Of a stretch of 64,000 nt of DNA, positions 49,643 to 59,462 are shown piece by piece (the first letter of the stretch is position 1; every line of letters begins with the position of its first letter). This DNA is from Streptomyces sp. 840.1 (GTDB lineage Bacteria > Actinomycetota > Actinomycetes > Streptomycetales > Streptomycetaceae). Where the stretch lies: the NCBI RefSeq assembly GCF_003751445.1, contig NZ_RJUU01000001.1:3415001-3479000 (forward strand). The letters run 5' to 3'. The notes beneath the pieces are model-generated. The model did not search any database, was not told the origin of the DNA, and saw nothing but the letters and a program-made list of their open reading frames with translations. The position numbers and the translations under genes are program-made.

Positions 49643-50284
49643 GTGACCGCGGAGACCTCGCAGACGCTCGACCGAGGACTGCGTGTCCTCAAACTGCTTG
49701 CCGACACCGACCACGGACTGACGGTCACCGAGTTGTCCAACAAACTCGGCGTCAACCGCACAGTGGTCTACCGTCTGCTCGCCACCCTGGAGCAACACAC
49801 CCTGATCCGACGCGACTTGGGCGGCCGGGCCAGAGTCGGCCTGGGCGTGCTGCGGCTGGGCCGGCAGGTGCACCCGCTCGTCCGGGAAGCCGCGCTGCCC
49901 GCGCTGCGCTCCCTGGCGGAGGACATAGGGGCCACGGCCCACCTCACGCTCGTGGACGGCACGGACGCGCTGGCCGTCGCGGTGGTCGAACCGACCTGGA
50001 CGGACTACCACGTGGCGTACCGGGCCGGCTTCCGTCACCCGCTCGACCGGGGCGCCGCGGGACGGGCGATCCTCGCGGCCCGGCAGAAGCCGGTGGGCGA
50101 GACCGCGTTCACCCTCACCCACGGTGAGCTGGAGGCCGGGGCGAGCGGGGCGGCGGCCGCGCTGATGGGGGTGACGGGGGTCGAGGGCAGCGTGGGCGTG
50201 GTGATGCTCGCCGACGCGGTCCCGGAACGGGTCGGGCCGCGGGTGGTGGACGCGGCCCGGGAGGTCGCTGACGCGCTTCGCTAG
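49643..50284 (+). CDS. IclR-family transcriptional regulator
   Basis: A 213-residue regulator. The N-terminal winged helix (TLDRGLRVLKLLADTDHGLTVTELSNKLGVNRTVVYRLLATLEQHTLI) is followed by an effector domain from about residue 85 (ALRSLAEDIGATAHLTLVDGTDALAV, ending in EVADALR). IclR proteins usually bind a small organic acid. The effector domain is shorter than usual by about 30 residues. GTG 49643 is preceded by AGAGGAGAGGG. Confidence 0.9.
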   Translation: MTAETSQTLDRGLRVLKLLADTDHGLTVTELSNKLGVNRTVVYRLLATLEQHTLIRRDLGGRARVGLGVLRLGRQVHPLVREAALPALRSLAEDIGATAHLTLVDGTDALAVAVVEPTWTDYHVAYRAGFRHPLDRGAAGRAILAARQKPVGETAFTLTHGELEAGASGAAAALMGVTGVEGSVGVVMLADAVPERVGPRVVDAAREVADALR

Positions 50285-50350
50285 CGCGGGCGGCGGGGTG
50301 CGGGTGCCTGGCGTGGGCCCGGTCCTTGGCCTTGCCCGGGTCCGGGGCGC

Positions 50351-50506
50351 GGGGTTCCGTCCTCAAGCGCCGGACGGGCTGGGTTTGTGCGGGGTTCCGT
50401 CCTCAAGCGCCGGACGGGCTTGATGTGGCGCGCGGGGTTCCGTCCTGGATCGTCGGACGGGCTCGATGTGGCGCGCCGGGCTCCGTCCTCGGTCGCCGGG
50501 CGGGCT
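50351..50506. repeat. Four copies of a 30-bp Streptomyces intergenic palindromic repeat
   Basis: The unit GGGTTCCGTCCTCAAGCGCC plus GGACGGGCT occurs at about 50351-50380, 50391-50420, 50434-50463 and 50477-50506, spaced 40, 43 and 43 bases. Each can fold by CCGTCC/GGACGG (7 to 9-base loop); copies 3 and 4 vary in the loop. Similar sequences are common between Streptomyces genes. Confidence 0.88.
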
Positions 50507-50542
50507 TGAGCGGCGCGGGTCACCTCACACAGGTGGGGCCGG

Positions 50543-50548
50543 TTAGAT
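50543..50548 (+). promoter_or_regulatory. -10 element close to a GTG start (probable leaderless mRNA)
   Basis: TTAGAT at 50543-50548 lies seven bases upstream of GTG 50556, so transcription should begin at or beside the start codon. No ribosome binding site is seen. Confidence 0.45.
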
Positions 50549-50555
50549 TGGGCGG

Positions 50556-51344
50556 GTGCTCACACGTCTTTCGCGCCCCCGCACCCTCGCCCTCTGCGCC
50601 CTGCCCGTGCTCGCCCTCTTCGGCGTGGCCGCCTTCGCGCCGCTGCCGTTCACGCTGGCGCAGCCCGGTACGACGGCGAACGTGCTCGGGGACGATCACG
50701 GCGCACCGGTGATCACCATCGAGGGCACCCCGACCCGGCCCACCAAGGGCCAGCTGCGGATGACGACGATCGTGGCGACCGGGCCCGACGCCGAAGTCGG
50801 GATCAGTGACGTGATCGACAGCTGGTTCCGTACGGACCGGGCGGTCATGCCCCGCGACTCCGTGTACCCGACCGGCGGCTCCGAGAAGGAGATCGAGAAG
50901 CACAACCTCGACGACATGGTGCAGTCGCAGGACTCGGCCGTGGACGCGGCGCTGAACTACCTCGGCAGGAAGCCCGGCTCCGTCGACGTCACCCTGCACC
51001 TCGCCGATGTGGGCGGTCCCAGCGCGGGCCTGTTCTTCGCGCTCGGGATCGTCGACAAGCTCGACGGCGACGGCTCCGGGGGCGACCTCACCGGCGGCCG
51101 CAACATCTCCGGCACCGGCACCATCCAGGCGGACGGCAAGGTCGGCGCGGTCGGCGGCGTCTCCCTGAAGACCCAGGCGGCCCGCCGGGACGGGGCGAGC
51201 GTCTTCCTCGTACCGAAGGCGGAGTGCAAGGAGGCGCACGCCGAGCTCCCCGACGGGCTCCGGCTGATCCCGGTCACGACCCTGAAGGGCGCGGTTTCCT
51301 CGTTGCGGGCACTGGATCACGGGGGCGAGGTCCCGAGCTGCTGA
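50556..51344 (+). CDS. Membrane-anchored Lon-like (S16) protease
   Basis: A 262-residue protein. One N-terminal helix (about residues 10-30) anchors it outside the membrane. The C-terminal half is the Lon protease domain with nucleophile Ser156 (VGGPSAGLFFALGI) and Lys195 (ADGKVGAVGGV), 39 residues apart, compared with 43 in E. coli Lon. The PDZ domain found in YlbL-type proteases is missing, as is any ATPase. Its substrate is unknown. It overlaps the 3' end of the convergent MFS gene by 71 bases. Confidence 0.88.
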   Translation: MLTRLSRPRTLALCALPVLALFGVAAFAPLPFTLAQPGTTANVLGDDHGAPVITIEGTPTRPTKGQLRMTTIVATGPDAEVGISDVIDSWFRTDRAVMPRDSVYPTGGSEKEIEKHNLDDMVQSQDSAVDAALNYLGRKPGSVDVTLHLADVGGPSAGLFFALGIVDKLDGDGSGGDLTGGRNISGTGTIQADGKVGAVGGVSLKTQAARRDGASVFLVPKAECKEAHAELPDGLRLIPVTTLKGAVSSLRALDHGGEVPSC

Positions 51345-52629
51345 CCGGCGGCTCCGCAGAGCCCGGGGGCCCGTCCGTCCCCGCGCCCGGTTCGTCGTCC
51401 ATCGTCCGCCAGGCCGGGAAGACCAGCGGGCTCAGCGTCGCGAGCAGGTAGCACCCGCCCATCGCCAGCAGCGCGCCCGAGGCGCCCGCGCTCTCCACCA
51501 GCAGCCCGGCCGCGAGGCCGCCGACCGGCATGGCCAGCTCGCAGCCGGCGGTGATCGCCCCGGAGACCCGGCTGCGCAGCGCGTCGGGGACGCTGCCGTA
51601 GATCACCGTCGTCAGGATCGGGTTCAGGACGCCGCCCGCGACCCCGCTCAGCACCATCGTCACGGCCAGCGGCAACGTCGTGCCGGTCAGCGCCGCGACC
51701 AGGAACCTCGGCGCCCCGCACAGGATCACGCAGACGCTGAACACGGCCCGCCGCGAGTAGCGGTGTCCCACCGCCCCGTACAGCAGCGCACCGGTCAGGC
51801 CGCCCGCCCCGAACAGCGCGGTGAGCAGTCCCAGGTCCCGGGCCCCGCCCAGTTCGTCCGAGGCGTGCACCGGCAGCAGTACGGCGTTCCAGCCCTGGTC
51901 GGTCCCGTTCATGAACAGAACCATCACCACGACGCCCAGCAGCAGCCGGTTCCCGAACAAGTAGGCGTAGCCCTCCCGCAGTTCACGCTTGTAGGTGGGC
52001 AGCGAGACCGGTTCGGCGGTCGTGACCGGCTCGGCCGCGCGCACGCCCCGCAGCCCCGCCGCGATGAGCGCGGCCGAGGTGAGGAAGGTGGCCGCGTCCA
52101 GCAGCAGTACGGTCTCCGCGCCGACCAGCGCGATCAGTACCCCGGCCAGCGCCGCGCCGACCATCCTGGCCCCGCGCGAGACCGCGTCGAAGAGGCTGGC
52201 GGCGCGGGGGAGCGTGGTGCCGGCGTGTTCGGCGAGGTCGGGGACCAGGACGTAGCGGGCGGTGTTGCCGGGCGTGTGGAACAGCCCGTTGACGGCCATC
52301 AGGGCGCAGAGCATCCAGAAGGCGAGCGCGTCGGCGTAGTGGAGCAACGGCACCGCCGCGACGGCGAGTCCGCACACCGTGTCGGAGGCGACGGAGACCC
52401 GGCGCCGGCCGATCCGGTCGATGACGGGCCCGCCGACCAGGGCGGACACGACGATCGGGAGGGTCGCGCAGAAGGCGACGACCCCGGCCCGGCCGGCGCT
52501 GCCCGTGGTTTCGAGGACGAACCACGGGACGCCGATCAGGGTGAGTGAAGTACCGGCGGTGGATATGGAGTTGGCGGCCAGCACCGCGACGAGCGGCAGG
52601 CGGTTGTGTGTGTTCTTCCCCCCGTCCAT
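51274..52629 (-). CDS. MFS transporter (MFS_3, enterobactin/macrolide exporter-like)
   Basis: A 451-residue protein with 12 hydrophobic segments. The start (LVAVLAANSISTAGTSLTLIGVPWFVL) and the motif GGPVIDRIGRRRVSV between helices 2 and 3 are those of the MFS_3 group that exports macrolides and siderophores. The tail (after about 400) is proline-rich and disordered. It starts three bases after the small protein's stop, so it belongs to the ArsR-type regulator operon, suggesting substrate-dependent control. Confidence 0.9.
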   Translation of the reverse strand: MDGGKNTHNRLPLVAVLAANSISTAGTSLTLIGVPWFVLETTGSAGRAGVVAFCATLPIVVSALVGGPVIDRIGRRRVSVASDTVCGLAVAAVPLLHYADALAFWMLCALMAVNGLFHTPGNTARYVLVPDLAEHAGTTLPRAASLFDAVSRGARMVGAALAGVLIALVGAETVLLLDAATFLTSAALIAAGLRGVRAAEPVTTAEPVSLPTYKRELREGYAYLFGNRLLLGVVVMVLFMNGTDQGWNAVLLPVHASDELGGARDLGLLTALFGAGGLTGALLYGAVGHRYSRRAVFSVCVILCGAPRFLVAALTGTTLPLAVTMVLSGVAGGVLNPILTTVIYGSVPDALRSRVSGAITAGCELAMPVGGLAAGLLVESAGASGALLAMGGCYLLATLSPLVFPAWRTMDDEPGAGTDGPPGSAEPPVSSSGPRPRDPVPATRKPRPSGS

Positions 52630-52632
52630 GGA

Positions 52633-52863
52633 CTACGCCGGGCGAGGGGTGCGGGATGGCGAGCCGGACTGCTCCGGTAGCAGGCGCAGGCCCAACTCGA
52701 CCATGGTCCAGCCCAGCCGGGACCGCATGTCCATGCGCGGGGCGGGAGGGGCGGCCTCGGTGTCGATGCCGGTACGGGGGTGGGCGCGGCGGAACTCCGC
52801 TGCGTGGCGCTGGAGTTCGGCGGAACGGATGGCGTGCAGCTGGAGGTGCGTCTCGGGATGCAT
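52633..52863 (-). CDS. Small conserved actinobacterial protein
   Basis: A 76-residue basic protein (HPETHLQLHAIRSAELQRHA, then RMDMRSRLGWTMVELGLRLLPEQ). Small proteins with an N-terminal helix of this type occur in many Streptomyces next to MarR/ArsR regulators and exporters; I know no function. It has no membrane segment or motif. ATG 52863 is preceded by GAGGGGA. It lies 80 bases after the regulator gene and three bases before the exporter gene. Confidence 0.7.
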   Translation of the reverse strand: MHPETHLQLHAIRSAELQRHAAEFRRAHPRTGIDTEAAPPAPRMDMRSRLGWTMVELGLRLLPEQSGSPSRTPRPA

Positions 52864-52943
52864 GACTCGGTGGTCCCCTCGGTCGGTCAGGCCAGTCGGT
52901 CGGTGGGCCGGGTGCGCGGTCGCTCGTGCGGTCCGGCGTGCGG

Positions 52944-53570
52944 TCACTCGGTGGGACGGGGGAAGACGTGCAGGTGGGTGCGGACCACGGCGGATCCCTC
53001 GGTGCCCTCCGGGACCCGGTCCCGGTAGCTGTCGACGAGGTCGTGGATCGCCTCCGCCATTTCCAGGGAGAGTTCGGGCGTGAGGCGCACCTTGAAGTCG
53101 CTGAGGTCGTAGGAGCGGAGCCACTCCTCGGGCCAGTCGTGCATGGTGCCGAGCCAGGTGTTCAGCTCCTGGGTGTGCACGGTGGCGACCTCGTGCAGCA
53201 CGACCCCCATGGCGCCGCGGATCTCCGGGTCGGGGTCGTGGAGGAAGTCCGCGGTGCTGTCGAAGGCGGTGCCCAGGTGGACGGCCTTCCACCAGCGCTC
53301 GCGGCCCTTGCCGCGCTCCGGGTCGTCCTCCACGAAGCCGTACGTGGCGAGCTGGCGCAGGTGGTAGCTGGTGGCGCCGCTCGACTCGCCGAGCCGGTCC
53401 GCGAGGCCGGACGCGGTGGCCGGGCCGAACTCCCGGAGGTTGTTCAGCAGTCGCAGCCGCAGGGGGTGTGCCAGCCCCCGCAGGGTGCGGGCGTTGACCA
53501 TGTGGATGTTCGGGGTGCCTGTCGGAGCGCTGTCCGGGCTGCCGTCGGGGCCGGCCTCGTTGTCTGCCAT
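52944..53570 (-). CDS. ArsR-type winged-helix regulator (HTH_20)
   Basis: A 208-residue regulator. The helix-turn-helix is at about residues 30-85 (LAHPLRLRLLNNLREFGPATASGLADRLGESSGATSYHLRQLATYGFV) followed by GRERWWKAV, a pattern of the HTH_20 ArsR-like group. No metal-binding cysteines are seen, so a non-metal ligand is expected. The C-terminal half is a helical domain. The gene heads the operon with the small protein and the exporter; repeated CTTTGCAAC boxes lie directly upstream. Confidence 0.9.
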   Translation of the reverse strand: MADNEAGPDGSPDSAPTGTPNIHMVNARTLRGLAHPLRLRLLNNLREFGPATASGLADRLGESSGATSYHLRQLATYGFVEDDPERGKGRERWWKAVHLGTAFDSTADFLHDPDPEIRGAMGVVLHEVATVHTQELNTWLGTMHDWPEEWLRSYDLSDFKVRLTPELSLEMAEAIHDLVDSYRDRVPEGTEGSAVVRTHLHVFPRPTE

Positions 53571-53584
53571 GCCTCAACCATAGA

Positions 53585-53634
53585 GTTACAAAGAGACCTT
53601 TGCAACAGGCTCTTTGCAACATCTTCTTTGGAAC
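53585..53634. promoter_or_regulatory. Operator cluster for the ArsR-type regulator
   Basis: CTTTGCAAC is present at 53598-53606 and 53612-53620, with CTTTGGAAC at 53626-53634: three direct copies exactly 14 bases apart. An inverted copy GTTACAAAG at 53585-53593 pairs with the first copy (8 of 9 bases, 4-base spacer). The cluster is 15 to 65 bases before the regulator start and is AT-rich against the background. Confidence 0.65.
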
Positions 53635-53706
53635 TCGCCCCCGCGTTCGCCGGGCGCTTGCCCCGACGTTCGCCCGGTGCTTGCTCGCCACCCGCTCCCG
53701 CGGCGG

Positions 53707-54744
53707 TCAGCCCTCCTTGATGAACCCCTCCGCGACCAGCCAGTCCTTCGCCACCTCGTGCGGGTCGTCCCCGTCGACGTCCACCTTGGCGTTCAGCTCC
53801 TGCGCCACCTCTGTGGTCAGCCGCGCGCTGAGCGGGTCCAGCAGGGCAGCGATCACCGGGTACTTCTCGAAGGTCGGGGTGTGGATGACGGGCGCCGCGT
53901 TGTAGTTGGGGAAGAAGTGCTTGTTGTCCGTCAGCACGTCGAGGTTCATCGCCTTGATCCGGCCGTCGGTGGTGAACACCTCGCCCAGCAGGCAGGAGTT
54001 GGACTTCGACACCTGCGTGTAGACGATCCCGGCGTCCATCTTCTTGATGTTGCCGCCCGGGATCGACATCCCGTACGCCTTCTCCATGCCCGGCAGCCCG
54101 TCGTTGCGGGAGGCGAACTCGTTCTCCACGCAGATCGTCACGGCCGAGGGGTTCTTCTTCGCCAGCGCGGCGACGTCGGAGAGCGTCTTGAGGTGGTACT
54201 TCGCGTTGTTCTTCGTGCTGATGGCGAGCGCGTAGGTGTTGTTGAGAGTGGACTGCGGCAGCCACGTCACCCCGTTCTTCCGGTCCGCGTCGCGTACCGC
54301 CTCCCACTGCTTCAGCGGGCTGATGATCGGCTTCGAGTGGCCCAGATAGGTGATCCAGGCGGTGCCCGTGTACTCGTACATCGCATCGGCGTCGCCCTGG
54401 CGGATGGCCTCGCGCGCGCTGATCGATCCGGGCAGGTTCGTCCGGTCGAGCACCTCGGCCCCGGCGGCCTTGAAGATCAGGCCGATCATCTGGCCCAGGA
54501 TGATGTTCTCGCTGAAGTTCTTCGAGGTGACGGTCAGCGAGGCGCCGTCCAGCGGCTTGCCCGCACCCACGGACCCGGGCTTCACGTCGTCGACCATCGG
54601 GGACCCGCTCTTGAGGCCGCATCCGGAGAGCACGAGGGCCAGCGCCACCGCCCCCACCAGCCCGGCCCGCACCCGCTGACCGGCCCGCACCCCGTCGCTC
54701 GTCCGTACCCCGTAACCCGTACGTTTCTGTCCCACCGGGCCCAT
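53707..54744 (-). CDS. Osmoprotectant/quaternary amine ABC binding lipoprotein (OpuC/ProX-like)
   Basis: A 345-residue lipoprotein; lipobox LVLSGC puts the lipid on Cys42. The domain begins LTVTSKNFSENIILGQM and contains NLPGSISAREAIRQGDADAMYEYTGTAW and QVSKSNSCLLGEVFTTDGRIKAMNL, typical of the glycine betaine/choline/carnitine binders of the OpuAC/OsmF group. It captures compatible solutes outside the membrane. It is the last gene of a four-gene ABC operon; its start overlaps the preceding permease stop (ATGA). Confidence 0.93.
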   Translation of the reverse strand: MGPVGQKRTGYGVRTSDGVRAGQRVRAGLVGAVALALVLSGCGLKSGSPMVDDVKPGSVGAGKPLDGASLTVTSKNFSENIILGQMIGLIFKAAGAEVLDRTNLPGSISAREAIRQGDADAMYEYTGTAWITYLGHSKPIISPLKQWEAVRDADRKNGVTWLPQSTLNNTYALAISTKNNAKYHLKTLSDVAALAKKNPSAVTICVENEFASRNDGLPGMEKAYGMSIPGGNIKKMDAGIVYTQVSKSNSCLLGEVFTTDGRIKAMNLDVLTDNKHFFPNYNAAPVIHTPTFEKYPVIAALLDPLSARLTTEVAQELNAKVDVDGDDPHEVAKDWLVAEGFIKEG

Positions 54745-55637
54745 CACCCCGCCTCCAGTCCGCGCGGCGTCAGCGCCACCTCGACCAGCGAGGCCAGCCA
54801 GTCCACCAGCAGTGCCAGCACCACCGTCAGGACGGAACCGAGCACCAGCACCGGCATCCGCTGGGTCTGGATGCCCGAGGTGATCAGGTCCCCCAGGCCG
54901 CCGCCGCCCCCGAACGTCGCCAGGGTCGCCGTGCCCACGTTGAGGACCAGGGCGGTCCGTACACCGGCCAGGATCAGCGGCACCGCGAGCGGCAGTTCGA
55001 CCTTGGAGAGCGTCCCCATGGCCGACATCCCGATGCCGCGCGAGGCCTCCACCAGGGTCGGCTCGATCGCCTTCAGACCGGCGACCGTGTTGGAGAGCAC
55101 CGGCAGCACCGCGTAGATCACCATGCCGGTGATCGCCGTCGACGGGCCGATGCCCAGCCAGATCACCAGCAGCGCCAGCAGCCCGATCGCCGGGGTCGCC
55201 TGCCCGATGTTGGCGATCGCCGTGACCACCGGGGCGGCCTTGTTCAGCCCCCGCCGGGTCAGCGCGATGCCCAGCGGAATGGCGATGATCAGTACCCAGA
55301 AGGTCGAGATGGCGGTCAGCCTGACGTGCTGCCACCAGCGCAGCTGGACCGTGTCGCCCGCGAGTGAGTTCTCCGCGATGGCGTCGAGGTGGACGTTGTT
55401 GATCCACACGTAGGTGACGATCAGGACCACCGCGAGCGCGGCGGGCACCGTCACCAGCTTGCGCCAGGTGATCCGGCGGGCAGGCCGGCCGGGGGGAGGG
55501 GGCGGTTCCTCCTCCTGGTCGCGGAAGGCGTGGCCCTTGACGTCGTGCTCGCCCGGCGGGCGGTCCCGGTCGGACGCGGGGACCGGGCCGGTGGGGCCGG
55601 AGCTGGAAGGGGAGGGGGAGCGAGAGCTGGGAGTCAT
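54744..55637 (-). CDS. Osmoprotectant ABC permease (OpuBD/OpuCB-like), larger subunit
   Basis: A 297-residue permease. The first about 75 residues are a disordered, Pro/Glu-rich cytoplasmic leader (ASDRDRPPGEHDVKG), unusual for this family; six helices follow, with LLALLVIWLGIGPSTAIT and the EAA-type loop IEPTLVEASRGIGMSAMGTLSKVELPL. ATG 55637 lies four bases inside the ATPase gene's end. It forms the transmembrane pore with the smaller permease upstream. Confidence 0.9.
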   Translation of the reverse strand: MTPSSRSPSPSSSGPTGPVPASDRDRPPGEHDVKGHAFRDQEEEPPPPPGRPARRITWRKLVTVPAALAVVLIVTYVWINNVHLDAIAENSLAGDTVQLRWWQHVRLTAISTFWVLIIAIPLGIALTRRGLNKAAPVVTAIANIGQATPAIGLLALLVIWLGIGPSTAITGMVIYAVLPVLSNTVAGLKAIEPTLVEASRGIGMSAMGTLSKVELPLAVPLILAGVRTALVLNVGTATLATFGGGGGLGDLITSGIQTQRMPVLVLGSVLTVVLALLVDWLASLVEVALTPRGLEAG

Positions 55638-56896
55638 ACGTCCGCACCGCCCTCCAGCTCCTGCACGGTCTCGTGGCTGCGCAGCTCCTGGAGCTCGTGC
55701 TGGTGCTCGATGGCGGTGAGCCGGTCGGCCTCCAGCAGCTCGTGCACGGAGTTCATCAGGGTGTGCATGTCGACGACCCCGATGAACTCGCCGCGCCGCC
55801 CGGTCACCGCGACCCGGCCGCCGCTGTCGGTGAGCACTGCCTCCAGCGCGTCGTGCAGCGTCGCGTCCCTGGTCACCGTGTCGTGCACCAGCTGCCCGGC
55901 CCGCGCCAGTGAACCCCGGGCCCGCATCAGGTCGCCGCGCCGCAGCCACTTGTAGGGGCGGCTCCTGCGGTCCAGCATCAGCAGCTCGTTGTGCGGGCCG
56001 CTGCCCAGCTTGTTGAAGATCGACTGGAGCGGGTCGTCGACCGAGACCGTCGGGAACTCAGCCATCTCCACGTCCCGCACCCGGGTGAGGTTGAGCCGCT
56101 TCAGCGCCGCACCGGCCCCGACGAAGCCCGAGACGAAGTCGTCCGTCGGGTTGGTCAGGATGGCCTCGGGGGTGTCGAACTGCGCGATGTGCGAGTGCTC
56201 GCGCAGTACGGCGATCCGGTCACCGAGCTTGATCGCCTCGTCGAAGTCGTGGGTGACGAAGACGATGGTCTTGTGCAGTTCGTGCTGGAGCCGGATCAGC
56301 TCGTCCTGGAGGTGGTCGCGGGTGATCGGGTCGACCGCGCCGAACGGCTCGTCCATCAGCAGCACCGGCGGATCGGCGGCCAGCGCCCGCGCCACGCCCA
56401 CCCGCTGCTGCTGGCCGCCGGAGAGGGCGCGCGGATAGCGGCCGTGGAACTCGCGTGGGTCGAGCCCGACCAGATCGAGCATCTCCTCGACCCGGTCCTT
56501 CACCTTCGGCTTCGACCAGCCGATCATCTTCGGGACCAGGGCGATGTTCTCCGCGACCGTCATGTGCGGGAAGAGCCCGGACGACTGGATCGCGTACCCG
56601 ATCTTGCGGCGCAACTTCACCGGGTCGATGTCGGTGACGTCCTCGTCGCCGATCCTGATCCGGCCGGAGGTCGGCTCGATCAGCCGGTTGATCATCTTCA
56701 GCGTCGTCGACTTCCCGCAGCCGGACGGGCCGACGAGGATCACGGTCTCGCCTGCCTTGATGTCCATCGAGACGTTGTCCACGGCCGGGCTCGGGTTGCC
56801 CGGGTAGCGCTTGCTCAGGTTCTCCAGCTGGATGGTGGCACCGGAGGTGGCGTTCACGGCGGGTTTCTGTCCGGCTTCCGCCGCGGTCTCAGACAC
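55634..56896 (-). CDS. Osmoprotectant ABC ATPase with CBS domains (OpuA/ProV-like)
   Basis: A 420-residue ATPase. Walker A GPSGCGKST is near residues 55-63, signature LSGGQQQR near 158, Walker B LLMDEPFGAVDP near 178. After the ATPase (about residue 255 on) are two CBS modules (to about 400) that sense ionic strength in OpuA and switch transport on under osmotic stress. GTG 56896 overlaps the smaller permease stop by eight bases. Confidence 0.95.
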   Translation of the reverse strand: MSETAAEAGQKPAVNATSGATIQLENLSKRYPGNPSPAVDNVSMDIKAGETVILVGPSGCGKSTTLKMINRLIEPTSGRIRIGDEDVTDIDPVKLRRKIGYAIQSSGLFPHMTVAENIALVPKMIGWSKPKVKDRVEEMLDLVGLDPREFHGRYPRALSGGQQQRVGVARALAADPPVLLMDEPFGAVDPITRDHLQDELIRLQHELHKTIVFVTHDFDEAIKLGDRIAVLREHSHIAQFDTPEAILTNPTDDFVSGFVGAGAALKRLNLTRVRDVEMAEFPTVSVDDPLQSIFNKLGSGPHNELLMLDRRSRPYKWLRRGDLMRARGSLARAGQLVHDTVTRDATLHDALEAVLTDSGGRVAVTGRRGEFIGVVDMHTLMNSVHELLEADRLTAIEHQHELQELRSHETVQELEGGADV

Positions 56897-57536
56897 GGAT
56901 CCCCCTCGGGATGGTGAGCCGCCCCAGCAGTACGTACGCGGCGTCGAAGAGCAGGGCGAGTACGACGATGCCGAGCGTGCCGGCGAGCACCTGGTTGATC
57001 GCGTTGGCGCTGCCCAGCGAGGCGATCCCGCGGAAGATCTCGTTGCCGAGTCCGGGCCCGGAGGCGTACGCGGCGATGGCGGCGATGCCCATCAGCATCT
57101 GGGTGGAGACCCGGATGCCGGTGAGGATCGGCGGCCAGGCGAGCGGCAGCTCCACCTTGCGGAGCCGGGTGATTCGAGACATCCCGATGCCCTTCGCCGC
57201 GTCCACGAGCGCCGGGTCGACGCCGCGCAGCCCGACGATGGAGTTCCGGACGATGGGCAGCAGTCCGTACAGCGTCAGCGTGATCACGGTCGGCGCCACA
57301 CCGAGTCCGACCAGCGGGATCAGCAGACCGATCGCGGCGAGCGACGGAATGGTCAGGATCGCCGCCGTCGAGGTGATCGCCAGCGATCCGCCCCAGCCGC
57401 TGCGATAGCTGACCACGCCGATCAGGACGCCCAGCACCGTCGCGATGACCATGCACTGGAACACCGCGCTGACGTGCTGGAAGGCGTCGGTGAGCAGTTG
57501 CTGGTGCCGACTGTCCAGATACTCCCAGAAGCTCAA
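56889..57536 (-). CDS. Osmoprotectant ABC permease (OpuBB-like), smaller subunit
   Basis: A 215-residue permease with six helices starting at about residue 20 and the loop VDPALVDAAKGIGMSRITRLRKVELPLAWP. The frame is open upstream into the regulator gene, but TTG 57536 (MSFWEYLDSRHQQLL) has GAGGAG seven bases before it and fits the family start. It follows the Lrp gene by 16 bases, so the two are likely in one transcript. Confidence 0.9.
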   Translation of the reverse strand: MSFWEYLDSRHQQLLTDAFQHVSAVFQCMVIATVLGVLIGVVSYRSGWGGSLAITSTAAILTIPSLAAIGLLIPLVGLGVAPTVITLTLYGLLPIVRNSIVGLRGVDPALVDAAKGIGMSRITRLRKVELPLAWPPILTGIRVSTQMLMGIAAIAAYASGPGLGNEIFRGIASLGSANAINQVLAGTLGIVVLALLFDAAYVLLGRLTIPRGIRV

Positions 57537-57552
57537 CTCGGCACTCCTCGGC

Positions 57553-58026
57553 TCAGTCGATGTCCTCCGCCGCCTGTTCGACGAGGGGGATGATGCGCAG
57601 GGGTACGGGGTTCTCCATGACGATGGCCGTGGAGGCCCGGACAATGCCATCAAATCCGACAACAAGGTCGATCACCCGTTGGAGATCCGCGTTGGAACGG
57701 GCCACGAGCCGGCAGAACATATCGCCGTGCCCGGTGGTGGTGTGCAGTTCGAGCACCTCCGGTACGCCGCCCAAGTGCGCCCGTACGTCGGCCCCTTGAC
57801 CCTGCTTGATCTCCAGCGTCGCGAAAGCGGTGACCGGGTAGCCGAGGGCGGCCGGGTCCACGTCCGGGCCGAATCCGCGGATGACGCCATTCGACTGAAG
57901 ACGGTCCAGGCGTGCCTGCACCGTCCCGCGCGCCACGCCGAGCCGGCGTGAAGCCTCCAGTACGCCGATCCTGGGCTCACGCGCCAGCAGCACGATGAGC
58001 CGCCCGTCCAGCCGGTCGATCGCCAA
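57553..58026 (-). CDS. Lrp/AsnC-family transcriptional regulator
   Basis: A 157-residue regulator with helix-turn-helix at about residues 5-52 (IDRLDGRLIVLLAREPRIGVLEASRRLGVARGTVQARLDRLQSNGVI) and the RAM/ligand domain after. TTG 58026 is preceded by GGAGG. It is divergent from hpd with 134 bases between; Lrp regulators next to hpd commonly control tyrosine catabolism. It also heads the Opu operon. Half-sites such as TTCGCGAA and TTGCGAAG occur in the gap. Confidence 0.9.
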   Translation of the reverse strand: MAIDRLDGRLIVLLAREPRIGVLEASRRLGVARGTVQARLDRLQSNGVIRGFGPDVDPAALGYPVTAFATLEIKQGQGADVRAHLGGVPEVLELHTTTGHGDMFCRLVARSNADLQRVIDLVVGFDGIVRASTAIVMENPVPLRIIPLVEQAAEDID

Positions 58027-58097
58027 GGTCTGCCTCCGGGACGTCGCAACGATGGTCAGTGTGTACAGATAGTCCGCCCATCATGGCCACCCACTGA

Positions 58098-59306
<1,209 letters not shown>

Positions 59307-59340
59307 GGGGTACGGGGCCGGGGCACCCGGCTGCGGGGCG

Positions 59341-59384
59341 ACCGCGACGGGCGGGCCGGAGGTTTCCGGCCCGCCCGTCGCGGT
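59341..59384 (+). terminator. Terminator of hpd
   Basis: A perfect 20-bp stem (59341-59360 with 59365-59384) closed by GGTT, 35 bases after the stop. It is one of the strongest hairpins in the window and may also end minus-strand transcripts of the EamA gene. Confidence 0.9.
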
Positions 59385-59462
59385 TGTGAGGTGTGCTCAG
59401 GAACTCTGCTTCGCCCCGGTGACGGAGGCCCCAGTCCCGGTCGCCGAGTGGGTCTGTATCGG

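Noticed and set aside
50351..50506. CRISPR array
   Set aside because: Units are imperfect palindromes with short, similar spacers of about 10 to 13 bases and no cas genes; they match a dispersed Streptomyces repeat.
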